NCBI GenBank assembly: GCA_947479995.1
Contig: CANKBT010000085.1
Coordinates: forward strand, 1-10,572
Reading direction: 5' to 3'
Source: Frankiaceae bacterium
GTDB lineage: Bacteria; Actinomycetota; Actinomycetes; Mycobacteriales; SCTD01
Length of the DNA: 10,572 nucleotides
Shown here: positions 1-6,103 of the stretch, piece after piece
Numbering within the stretch: the first letter of the stretch is position 1
How the letters are laid out: each line of letters starts with the position of its first letter
Notes under the pieces: generated by a model
Told to the model about the DNA's origin: nothing
Seen by the model: the letters and a program-made list of their open reading frames with translations, nothing else
Database searches by the model: none
Translations under genes and position numbers: made by a program

Positions 1-519
1 CCACGCGTCGAACAGCGTCAGCCCGGTGCGCTGCAGCAGGCCGGTGGCGTCGTCCAGGGCGATCGAGCCGACCAGGCACGCCGCGATGACCGCCGACAGC
101 GCGTACGACGCCCGGCGCACGCGCGGCGACGCCCGGCGGCCGGCGAGCGACGGCGCGGCGACGTTCGCGGTGTAGGCGACGAGCGCCGCCGCGGCGTGCC
201 AGGCGTCGACCGGCTGCCCGCCCTCGGCGCTGAGCGGGAAGGCGGCCACCGCGAGCGTGCCGAGCCCGGTGACGACGACGGCCGCGCGGGTCGCGCGGTC
301 GCGCAGCGCGGTCGCGGCGACCGGCGCGAGCACGCCGTACGCCACGAAGCCCGCGGTCATGAGCGGCGCGGTCGGCTGCCCGGTCTCGGCGAGCCGCGAG
401 ATGGCGTCCGAGACGGGGGAGTAGCCGTCGTCGCGCAGCAGCCCGCCGGTGACCCACGCGCCGACGAAGGCGGCGGGCGCGACGACGCCGGCGACGGGCC
501 GCAGGCGGGTCAGGTCCAC
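1..519 (-). CDS. DUF998 family multi-pass membrane protein (partial, C-terminus outside window)
   Basis: An open frame of 173 codons starts at a GTG (517-519) and runs off the left edge without a stop. The translation is hydrophobic, with about five likely membrane spans near residues 8-26, 51-72, 79-96, 104-124 and 137-154. It carries the signature I associate with DUF998: SDAISRLAETG at residues 37-47 in the first extracytoplasmic loop, and a conserved-looking His at 108 (DAWH). DUF998 proteins are integral membrane proteins of unknown biochemical role. The start lies inside the last codons of the upstream helicase gene, a 10-nt overlap in another frame, so the two are probably co-transcribed and translationally coupled. 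No function beyond membrane location can be inferred. The family call is from motif recognition. The gene boundary is reasonably firm because the overlap is typical of operon junctions. Confidence 0.8.
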   Translation of the reverse strand, partial: MDLTRLRPVAGVVAPAAFVGAWVTGGLLRDDGYSPVSDAISRLAETGQPTAPLMTAGFVAYGVLAPVAATALRDRATRAAVVVTGLGTLAVAAFPLSAEGGQPVDAWHAAAALVAYTANVAAPSLAGRRASPRVRRASYALSAVIAACLVGSIALDDATGLLQRTGLTLFDAW

Positions 520-3026
520 GAGCCGTCCTGACGGGTCAGGCCGGTGACGCGCACGACGGCGACGCCCTCGGCGTCGGAGGCGGCGAGGTCGACGACGGCG
601 TCGAGCCCCCAGTCGTGGTCGCCGGCCGGGTCGTCCAGCACCTGGCGGACCTCCCACTCCGCCGGCCCCTGGCTGACGCGGAAGAAGCCGGGGCCGCGCG
701 CGTCCGGGCCGGTGCCCACGAGCTGGTGGTCGGCGTAGTACGCCTCGAGCGCGCCGAGCCAGTCGACGTCGGGGTCGAGCTCGGCGAGCAGGTCGGGGCG
801 CCGCAGCGCGAGCGCCTCGACCCGGCGGAACAGCGCGTTGCGCACGAGCACGCGGAAGGCCCGCGCGTTGCCGGTGACCGGCCGCGGCACCGCCTCGACC
901 TGCGCCGGCTCCTCGAGGTCGGACGGGTCGCGCAGCTGCTCCCACTCGTCGAGCAGCGAGCTGTCGACCTGACGCACCAACTCGCCGAGCCACTCGGTGA
1001 GGTCGACGAGCTCGTCGGTGCGCGCCTCGGCCGGCACCGTCTGGCGCAGCGCCTTGTACGCGTCGGCGAGGTAGCGCAGCAGCAGGCCCTCGCTGCGCGC
1101 GAGGCCGTAGTGGCCGACGTACTCGACGAAGGTCATCGCCCGCTCGGACAGGTCGCGCGCCACCGACTTCGGCGACAGCGCGTGGTCGAGCACCCAGGGG
1201 TGCCCGCGGCGGTAGGCGTCGTAGCCGGCGGCGAGCAGCTCCTCGAGCGGCTTGGGGTGCGTGACCTCCTCGAGCAGCTCCATGCGCTCCTCGTACTCCT
1301 TGCCCTGCGCCTTCATCTCCGCGACCGCCTCGCCGCGCGCCTTCGTGCGCTGCGCGCTGAGCACCTGGCGGGGGTCGTCGAGCGTCGCCTCGAGCACCGA
1401 GAGCACGTCGAGCGCGTACGTCGGCGCATCGCGGTCGAGCAGGTCGAGGGCGGCGAGCGCGAACGGCGCGAGCGGCTGGTTGAGCGCGAAGTCGGGCTGC
1501 AGGTCGACGGTGACGCGCACGGTGCGGCCCTGCGCGTCGGGCTCGTCGAGCCGCTCGAGCACGCCGCCGGCGACGAGCGCCCGGTAGTGGCCGATCGCGC
1601 TGCGCACGAGGCGGCGCTGCGACGCGCGGTCCTCGCCGTTGGCGGTGAGCAGGTGGCGCATGTGCGCGAAGAAGTCGCCGGGCCTTTGCGCGACGTGCAG
1701 CAGCATCGCGTGCGAGACCGTGAACTGCGACGTGAGCGGCTCGGGCTCGGCCGACCACAGCCGCTCGAACGTCGGCTCGCCCCACGACACGAAGCCCTCC
1801 GGCGGCTTCTTGCGCGTGTACGACCGGCGCTTCTTCGGGTCGTCGCCGATCTTGGCGAGCTTGCGCGCGTTCTCGATGTCGTGCTCGGGCGCCTGCACGA
1901 CGACGCCGCCCGCGGTGTCGTACCCGGCGCGCCCGGCGCGCCCGGCGACCTGCGCGAACTCGCGCGCCTTGAGGTGGCGCACGCGCGTGCCGTCGTACTT
2001 GCTCAGCGACGTCATGACGACCGTGCGGATCGGCACGTTGATGCCGACGCCGAGGGTGTCGGTGCCGCAGATGACCTTGAGCAGCCCGGCCTGCGCGAGC
2101 ACCTCGACGAGGCGGCGGTACTTCGGCAGCATCCCGGCGTGGTGCACGCCGATGCCGTGGCGCACCAGCCGCGACAGCGTGCGGCCGAAGCCGGTGGTGA
2201 AGCGGAAGCCGCCGAGGCGCTCGGCGATGGCGTCCTTCTCGGCCCGGGTGCTCATGTTGATGCTCATGAGCGACTGCGCCTGCTCGACCGCGCCGGCCTG
2301 CGTCGGGTGCACGACGTAGACCGGTGCCTGGCCGCCGTGCAGCAGCTGCTCGAGCGTCTCGTGCAGCGGCGTCATGACGTACGACGGGTGCAGCGGCACC
2401 GGCCGCTCCACGGCGGTCACCACCGTCGTCGGCCGGCCGGTGCGCGCGGTGAGCTGCTCCTCGAAGCGCGAGACGTCGCCGAGCGTGGCGCTCATGAGCA
2501 GGAACTGCGCCTGCGGCAGCTCGAGCAGCGGCACCTGCCACGCCCAGCCGCGCGCCGGGTCGGCGTAGAAGTGGAACTCGTCCATGACCACCTGGCCGAG
2601 CGGCGCGTCCGCGCCCTCGCGCAGCGCCTTGTTGGCCAGCACCTCGGCGGTGCAGCAGACGATCGGCGCGGTGGTGTTGACGCTCGCGTCACCGGTCGCC
2701 AGACCGACGGCCTCGGGGCCGAAGACGTCGACGAGGGCGAAGAACTTCTCGCTGACGAGGGCCTTGAGCGGCGCGGTGTACCAGCTCTGCTCGCCGCGGG
2801 CCATCGCCGCGAAGTGCGCGCCGGTCGCGACGAGCGACTTGCCCGAGCCGGTGGGCGTCGACAGCACGACGTTGCTGCCGGACACCACCTCGATCAGCGC
2901 CTCGGCCTGGGCCGGGTAGAGGGTCAGCCCCCGCTCCGCGACCCAGGCCTCGAACGCCTCGTACAGCGCGTCGGGGTCGGTGGTGCCCGGCAGGCGGTCG
3001 GTCAGCAGGCCGTCGGTCAGGAGCAC
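510..3026 (-). CDS. Ski2-like DEAD/DEAH-box helicase with DUF3516-type C-terminal region
   Basis: An 838-residue superfamily 2 helicase, probably cytoplasmic and ATP-dependent, acting on RNA or structured nucleic acid. Visible motifs in order: Walker A TPTGSGKS (57-64), motif II DEFH (149-152), motif III SAT (179-181), GVHHAGMLPKYRR (293-305), GTDTLGVGINVP (321-332) and motif VI QVAGRAGRAGYD (359-370). The HHAGMLP and GINVP blocks are typical of the Ski2/Mtr4/HelY group. Residues from about 380 to the end do not look like HelY; they match what I recall of DUF3516, found after this helicase core in many actinobacteria at about this total length. The GTG start (3024-3026) is the first in-frame start before the conserved core. 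A nearby ATG (3034-3032) is out of frame and soon meets a stop. The gene lies downstream of the protease gene and overlaps the DUF998 gene. The RNA substrate is unknown. Confidence 0.92.
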   Translation of the reverse strand: MLLTDGLLTDRLPGTTDPDALYEAFEAWVAERGLTLYPAQAEALIEVVSGSNVVLSTPTGSGKSLVATGAHFAAMARGEQSWYTAPLKALVSEKFFALVDVFGPEAVGLATGDASVNTTAPIVCCTAEVLANKALREGADAPLGQVVMDEFHFYADPARGWAWQVPLLELPQAQFLLMSATLGDVSRFEEQLTARTGRPTTVVTAVERPVPLHPSYVMTPLHETLEQLLHGGQAPVYVVHPTQAGAVEQAQSLMSINMSTRAEKDAIAERLGGFRFTTGFGRTLSRLVRHGIGVHHAGMLPKYRRLVEVLAQAGLLKVICGTDTLGVGINVPIRTVVMTSLSKYDGTRVRHLKAREFAQVAGRAGRAGYDTAGGVVVQAPEHDIENARKLAKIGDDPKKRRSYTRKKPPEGFVSWGEPTFERLWSAEPEPLTSQFTVSHAMLLHVAQRPGDFFAHMRHLLTANGEDRASQRRLVRSAIGHYRALVAGGVLERLDEPDAQGRTVRVTVDLQPDFALNQPLAPFALAALDLLDRDAPTYALDVLSVLEATLDDPRQVLSAQRTKARGEAVAEMKAQGKEYEERMELLEEVTHPKPLEELLAAGYDAYRRGHPWVLDHALSPKSVARDLSERAMTFVEYVGHYGLARSEGLLLRYLADAYKALRQTVPAEARTDELVDLTEWLGELVRQVDSSLLDEWEQLRDPSDLEEPAQVEAVPRPVTGNARAFRVLVRNALFRRVEALALRRPDLLAELDPDVDWLGALEAYYADHQLVGTGPDARGPGFFRVSQGPAEWEVRQVLDDPAGDHDWGLDAVVDLAASDAEGVAVVRVTGLTRQDGSWT

Positions 3027-3038
3027 GCCACCATCCTG
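3027..3038 (-). promoter_or_regulatory. Candidate -10 element for a leaderless helicase transcript
   Basis: On the minus strand CAGGAT (3038-3033) ends 6 nt before the GTG start. It resembles the actinobacterial -10 TANNNT, and a transcript would begin at or next to the start codon. Alternatively, the AGG within it could be a weak ribosome-binding site 8 nt before the start. No convincing -35 is visible. Confidence 0.3.
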
Positions 3039-3044
3039 CCCGGC

Positions 3045-3060
3045 CGGCGCCGCGGCGCCG
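3045..3060. terminator. 16-bp perfect palindrome between protease and helicase genes
   Basis: The bases CGGCGCCGCGGCGCCG form a perfect palindrome (also two tandem CGGCGCCG octamers) in the 39-bp gap after the protease stop codon. As RNA it would fold into a 6-bp GC stem with a CGCG loop. There is no T-tract, so it could be a U-less terminator, an attenuating hairpin or chance in very GC-rich DNA. Confidence 0.35.
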
Positions 3061-3065
3061 CCCCG

Positions 3066-4274
3066 CTAGTCGGCGGTCGCCGCGGCCAGCGTCGCCGTGC
3101 CGCGCTGCTCGGCGCCGCCGCGCTCCCACACGACCTCGACCTCGTCGCCGGGCTCGTGGTCGCGCACCGCGACGACGAGGCCGTCCGCGCCGGTGACCGC
3201 CCGGCCGCCGACGGAGGTGATGACGTCGCCCTCGGCCAGGCCGGCGGCCGCGGCCGGGCCGCTCACCGCGGCGACCGCCGCGCCGCGGCCGTCGCCGGTG
3301 TCGGCGACCTGCACGCCGAGCTGCGGGTGGGTCGCCGCGCCGGTGTCGATGATCTCCTGCGCCACCTCGGTGGCGTCGTTCGACGGGATGGAGAAGCCGA
3401 CGCCGACGTTGCCCGTCGAGTCGCCGGTCGTCGCGATCGCGGAGTTGATGCCGACGACGCGCCCCTGCAGGTCGACGAGCGCGCCGCCGCTGTTGCCCGG
3501 GTCGATGGCGGCGTCGGTCTGCACCGCGTCGATGACCGACTGCTCGCCGGCGTCCTCGCCCGTGCGCACCGGCCGGCCGAGGGTCGAGACGATGCCCTCG
3601 GTGACGGTGTTCGACAGGCCGAGCGGCGCGCCGACGGCGAGCACCGACTGCCCGACCGCCAGCTCGTCGCTGTCGGCGAAGACCGCCGCGACGAGGTCGT
3701 CCGACGGCGCCACCCTCACCACCGCCAGGTCGCTCGTCGGGTCGGTGCCGACCACCTCGGCGGGCGCCTCGCGGCCGTCGGAGAAGCGCACGACGACCGT
3801 GCCGCCGTCGACGGCGGGGGCGACGACGTGGTTGTTGGTGACGACGTAGCCGTCGGTCGAGAGCACGACGCCCGAGCCGGTGCCCTGCACGGTCCGGCTC
3901 GACGCCTGCCCGAACGGCCCGGCGACGGCCTCGCGCCCCGTGACGCTGATCGTCACGACGCTCGGCGCGATCGTCGCGGCGGCGGCCTCGGCGCTGCCGG
4001 CGGGCGCGGTCGTGGCGGCGCCGCCGGCGCGCGAGATGACGGTGGTCGCCGCGGGCGCCGGGTCGTCGCCCCCGGTCGCGAGCAGCGTGACGCCCGCACC
4101 GGTCGCGCCGGCGCCGAGCGCGCCGGCCAGCAGCAGGGCGGTGGTGCGGCGGCGCCAGCGCTGCATCGCGACCGGGGCCGCGACCGGGGCCGCGGGCGGG
4201 GCCGGCGGCACCTGCTGCGGGGGCCACGGACCGCCGTACGGCGGCGGAGTGGTGGGCGGGGTCGTGGTGGTCAT
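3066..4274 (-). CDS. HtrA/DegP-like trypsin-family serine protease with PDZ domain (S1C)
   Basis: A 402-residue membrane-anchored protease for envelope protein quality control. The N-terminus is a Pro-rich cytoplasmic segment (1-38), then RWRRR (39-43) and one hydrophobic span (about 44-66). This places the catalytic part outside the membrane after an Ala/Thr-rich linker (about 70-100). The trypsin-like domain spans about 100-300 with a complete triad: His149 in TNNHV, Asp182 in SDLAVV and Ser262 in GNSGGAL. A PDZ domain follows (about 318-392), containing GPAAAAGLAEGDVI, the usual substrate or regulatory module. The ATG start is backed by a strong Shine-Dalgarno GAGGAGG 5 nt upstream. Its promoter region is shared with the divergent TetR operon. 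Actinobacteria carry several HtrA paralogues (PepD, HtrA and others), so I do not assign a symbol. Family and activity are secure; substrates are not visible. Confidence 0.95.
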   Translation of the reverse strand: MTTTTPPTTPPPYGGPWPPQQVPPAPPAAPVAAPVAMQRWRRRTTALLLAGALGAGATGAGVTLLATGGDDPAPAATTVISRAGGAATTAPAGSAEAAAATIAPSVVTISVTGREAVAGPFGQASSRTVQGTGSGVVLSTDGYVVTNNHVVAPAVDGGTVVVRFSDGREAPAEVVGTDPTSDLAVVRVAPSDDLVAAVFADSDELAVGQSVLAVGAPLGLSNTVTEGIVSTLGRPVRTGEDAGEQSVIDAVQTDAAIDPGNSGGALVDLQGRVVGINSAIATTGDSTGNVGVGFSIPSNDATEVAQEIIDTGAATHPQLGVQVADTGDGRGAAVAAVSGPAAAAGLAEGDVITSVGGRAVTGADGLVVAVRDHEPGDEVEVVWERGGAEQRGTATLAAATAD

Positions 4275-4279
4275 GCGCG

Positions 4280-4286
4280 CCTCCTC
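4280..4286 (-). promoter_or_regulatory. Strong ribosome-binding site of the HtrA-like gene
   Basis: GAGGAGG on the minus strand ends 5 nt before the ATG at 4274. It is the best Shine-Dalgarno in the window and fixes the protease start. Confidence 0.8.
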
Positions 4287-4302
4287 GGTCGTTCCTGCGA
4301 CC

Positions 4303-4337
4303 AGGGTGCGCGGCCGGTGTTGAGGTCCGCGTGAGAT
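4303..4337 (-). promoter_or_regulatory. Candidate HtrA promoter region with 11-bp-period direct repeat
   Basis: Read on the minus strand, ATCTCA (4337-4332) and ACCTCA (4326-4321) are imperfect direct repeats exactly 11 bp apart, one helical turn. This is the usual geometry of OmpR/PhoB-type response-regulator sites. A -10-like CACCCT (4308-4303) lies just downstream, which would give a leader of about 20 nt including the ribosome-binding site. There is no good -35, as expected for an activator-dependent promoter. Weak evidence, inferred from geometry. Confidence 0.3.
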
Positions 4338-4359
4338 CCGGCGCCCGACACCGCGGCCG

Positions 4360-4377
4360 CTCGTGTCTTGACACGAG
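4360..4377. promoter_or_regulatory. Palindromic operator, likely bound by the adjacent TetR protein
   Basis: CTCGTGTC-TT-GACACGAG is a perfect inverted repeat with 8-bp arms and a 2-bp centre, 25 bp before the TetR GTG start. It overlaps the -35-like TTGACA (4368-4373), so a bound repressor would block RNA polymerase. Further half-sites sit nearby: CTTGACAC (4367-4374) pairs with GTGTCAAG (4386-4393), and GTGAC (4396-4400) with GTCAC (4405-4409). The symmetric site beside a TetR gene is the usual autoregulation layout; binding itself is inferred. Confidence 0.65.
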
Positions 4378-4395
4378 GGCCCCGTGTGTCAAGGT
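4368..4395 (+). promoter_or_regulatory. Promoter of the tetR-diiron operon
   Basis: A consensus-like -35 TTGACA (4368-4373) is followed after 16 nt by CAAGGT (4390-4395), a plausible actinobacterial -10. Seven bases separate it from the GTG at 4403, so the transcript may start on the start codon. Alternatively, AAGGTG (4391-4396) could act as a ribosome-binding site on a longer transcript; both cannot hold for the same RNA. Confidence 0.5.
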
Positions 4396-4402
4396 GTGAC
4401 GC

Positions 4403-4987
4403 GTGTCACCGACCCGCACGGCCCTGCTCGACGCCGCGGCCGACGCCGTCCTGGCCGGCGACTGGGACCGCACGCGGATGGCCGACGTCGCCCGCGCGGC
4501 GGGCGTGAGCCGGCAGACGCTCTACTACGAGTTCGGCAGCAAGGACGGCCTCGCCGAGGCCCTCGCCATGCGCGAGGCCGAGCGCTTCCTCGCCGGCGCG
4601 GAGCAGGCGCGCGTCGGCCACGAGGGCAGCCCGGCCGAGGCCGTCGCGGCGGTCACGGTGCGCACGCTGGAGTCCGCCGAGGCCAACCCGCTGCTCAAGG
4701 CGGTGCTCACCGACGACGCCGGCGGCCTGCTGCCGTTCCTCACCACCCGCGCCGAGAAGGTGCTCGGCGCGGCCACCGCGCACCTCGCCGACTACCTGAG
4801 CGGCCACTGGCCGCACCTGCCGGCGGCGCACGTCCGCCTGGTCGCCGACACCGTCACCCGGCTCACGGTCAGCCACCTCGTCCTGCCCGGCGGCCGCCCC
4901 GACGAGGTGGCCGCCGACATCGCCCTGCTCGTCTCCCGACTGCTCCCGCCCGGCCCTGCCGCACCCGACCTGGAAGGCACCGCATGA
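4403..4987 (+). CDS. TetR/AcrR-family transcriptional regulator
   Basis: A 194-residue protein of typical TetR size. The N-terminal helix-turn-helix is clear: MADVARAAGVSRQTLYYEFG (26-45) followed by SKDGL, the usual recognition-helix signature. The C-terminal ligand-binding and dimerisation part (about 60-185) is helical, with no ligand recognisable from sequence. The GTG start fits the length of the N-terminal arm and the promoter spacing. The gene overlaps the diiron gene by ATGA (4984-4987), so both are on one transcript and the regulator most likely controls that oxidoreductase and itself through the palindrome upstream. The protease gene diverges on the other side and might be affected too, but its start is more than 80 bp from the palindrome. 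Repressor rather than activator is inferred from the operator overlapping the -35. Confidence 0.93.
   Translation: MSPTRTALLDAAADAVLAGDWDRTRMADVARAAGVSRQTLYYEFGSKDGLAEALAMREAERFLAGAEQARVGHEGSPAEAVAAVTVRTLESAEANPLLKAVLTDDAGGLLPFLTTRAEKVLGAATAHLADYLSGHWPHLPAAHVRLVADTVTRLTVSHLVLPGGRPDEVAADIALLVSRLLPPGPAAPDLEGTA
4972..4977 (+). promoter_or_regulatory. Ribosome-binding site of the diiron protein gene
   Basis: GGAAGG, inside the last codons of the TetR gene, lies 6 nt before the ATG at 4984. It supports this start over longer in-frame readings that run into the TetR gene. Confidence 0.65.
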
Positions 4988-6090
4988 GCACGCACGAGCT
5001 CTACACGATCCCCGCCGACATGGCGACGTGGGACGTCGAGGCGCAGGGCGCCGCGCGCTTCACGTGGGAGTACGACGACCCGCGCGACCGCCTGCTCACG
5101 CTGTACCAGAAGGGCAAGGACAAGCAGTGGGACTCCACCACGCGCATCGACTGGTCGCTCGAGGTCGACCCGCACGACTGCCTCGGCATGCCGGACGAGG
5201 TGATCGGCATCCACGGCACGAGGCAGTGGGACCGCATCGCCGGTGACCGGGCCGAGGTCGACCGCCTCAAGCACCACCTCGCGAGCTGGCAGTTCAGCCA
5301 GTTCCTGCACGGCGAGCAGGGCGCGATGATCTGCTCCGCGCGCATCGTGGAGTCGGTGCCCGACCTCGACAGCAAGTTCTACGCCGCGACCCAGACGATG
5401 GACGAGGCCCGGCACGCCGAGACGTACGCCCGGTTCCTGCAGGAGAAGGTCGGCCTGCTCTACCCGATCAACCCGTACCTGAAGTCGCTGCTCGACGACA
5501 CGCTCTCCGACAGCCGCTGGGACATGCCCTACCTCGGCATGCAGGTGCTCATCGAGGGGCTCGCGCTCGCCGCCTTCGGCGTGCTGCGCGACATGACCAC
5601 CAAGCCGCTGCCCAAGCAGATCCTCGCCTACGTCATGCAGGACGAGGCGCGGCACGTCGCCTTCGGCCGCCTGGCGCTCAAGGACTACTACGCGCAGCTC
5701 ACGACGGCCGAGCGCGAGGAGCGCGAGGAGTTCGTCGTCGAGGGCTGCTACCTCATGCGCGACCGCTTCCGCTCGCAGGAGGTCTGGAGCAACCTCGGCT
5801 ACGACGTCGACGAGTGCGTGCAGGCGACGGTCAACAGCCCGTACTACAAGGCGTACCAGTCGCTGCTGTTCAGCCGCATCGTGCCGTGCGTCAAGGACAT
5901 CGGCCTGTGGGGCCCGAAGGTGCAGAAGGCCTACGCCGACATGGGCGTGCTCGACATGGCCGGCGTCGACCTCAACGCGCTCATGAAGGCCGACGAGGAC
6001 ACCGCCGAGCAGATCGACGCCGAGAAGGCCGAGGTCGCGCGCTCCGCGGTGCAGGTGGAGAAGACCATCGCCGTCGGCGCGACCGCCTGA
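4984..6090 (+). CDS. Ferritin-like diiron protein, putative oxidase/oxygenase of unknown substrate
   Basis: A 368-residue soluble protein with the ligand pattern of the ferritin-like/R2-type diiron carboxylate superfamily. Candidate iron ligands in order are Glu111 (HGEQGAM), Glu141 and His144 (DEARHAE), Glu191 (LIEGLAL) and Glu221 and His224 (DEARHVAFG). The set is complete, so an active O2-using site is likely. It has no signal peptide or membrane span. The N-terminal 100 residues contain an acidic, aromatic-rich region (for example TRIDWSLEVDP, 53-63) and the last 40 are charged and helical. It is too long for ferritin or a small R2-like oxidase. It could be a fatty-acyl desaturase-like, AurF-like N-oxygenase-like or other hydroxylating enzyme, and sequence alone does not decide. 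No reductase or ferredoxin partner is adjacent. It is translated with the TetR regulator and probably induced by that regulator's ligand. Confidence 0.85.
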   Translation: MSTHELYTIPADMATWDVEAQGAARFTWEYDDPRDRLLTLYQKGKDKQWDSTTRIDWSLEVDPHDCLGMPDEVIGIHGTRQWDRIAGDRAEVDRLKHHLASWQFSQFLHGEQGAMICSARIVESVPDLDSKFYAATQTMDEARHAETYARFLQEKVGLLYPINPYLKSLLDDTLSDSRWDMPYLGMQVLIEGLALAAFGVLRDMTTKPLPKQILAYVMQDEARHVAFGRLALKDYYAQLTTAEREEREEFVVEGCYLMRDRFRSQEVWSNLGYDVDECVQATVNSPYYKAYQSLLFSRIVPCVKDIGLWGPKVQKAYADMGVLDMAGVDLNALMKADEDTAEQIDAEKAEVARSAVQVEKTIAVGATA

Positions 6091-6103
6091 GCCGCTAGGG
6101 CTC
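6089..6103. terminator. Small hairpin over both stop codons at convergent junction
   Basis: GAGCC (6089-6093) and GGCTC (6099-6103) pair with a 5-nt loop GCTAG. The hairpin spans the TGA of the diiron gene and the TAG of rsgA. It is weak and has no T-tract. A second 6-bp stem, CGCCGC (6113-6118) with GCGGCG (6125-6130), lies inside rsgA. Either could help end the diiron transcript, but both may be chance. Confidence 0.22.

Noticed and set aside
615..4334. A 1239-codon plus-strand open frame antisense to the helicase and protease genes
   Set aside because: Its translation is an Arg/Ala/Val/Gly-rich string with no domain, as expected for the antisense frame of high-GC coding DNA. The opposing frames hold complete, recognisable enzymes.
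4280..4402. A LexA box, riboswitch or small RNA in the protease-TetR gap
   Set aside because: The gap is accounted for by the protease ribosome-binding site, direct repeats and the TetR palindrome. No GAAC-N4-GTTC-like box or extended structured RNA was seen.
2689..4473. A 594-codon minus-strand frame across the helicase start, protease and TetR promoter
   Set aside because: It is an Arg-rich out-of-frame reading of two known genes and crosses the divergent promoter, so it cannot be a real gene.
4384..4983. N-terminal extension of the diiron protein through the TetR gene
   Set aside because: It would read the TetR gene in a wrong frame giving an Arg/Gly-rich sequence. GGAAGG before ATG 4984 and the ATGA overlap mark the true start.
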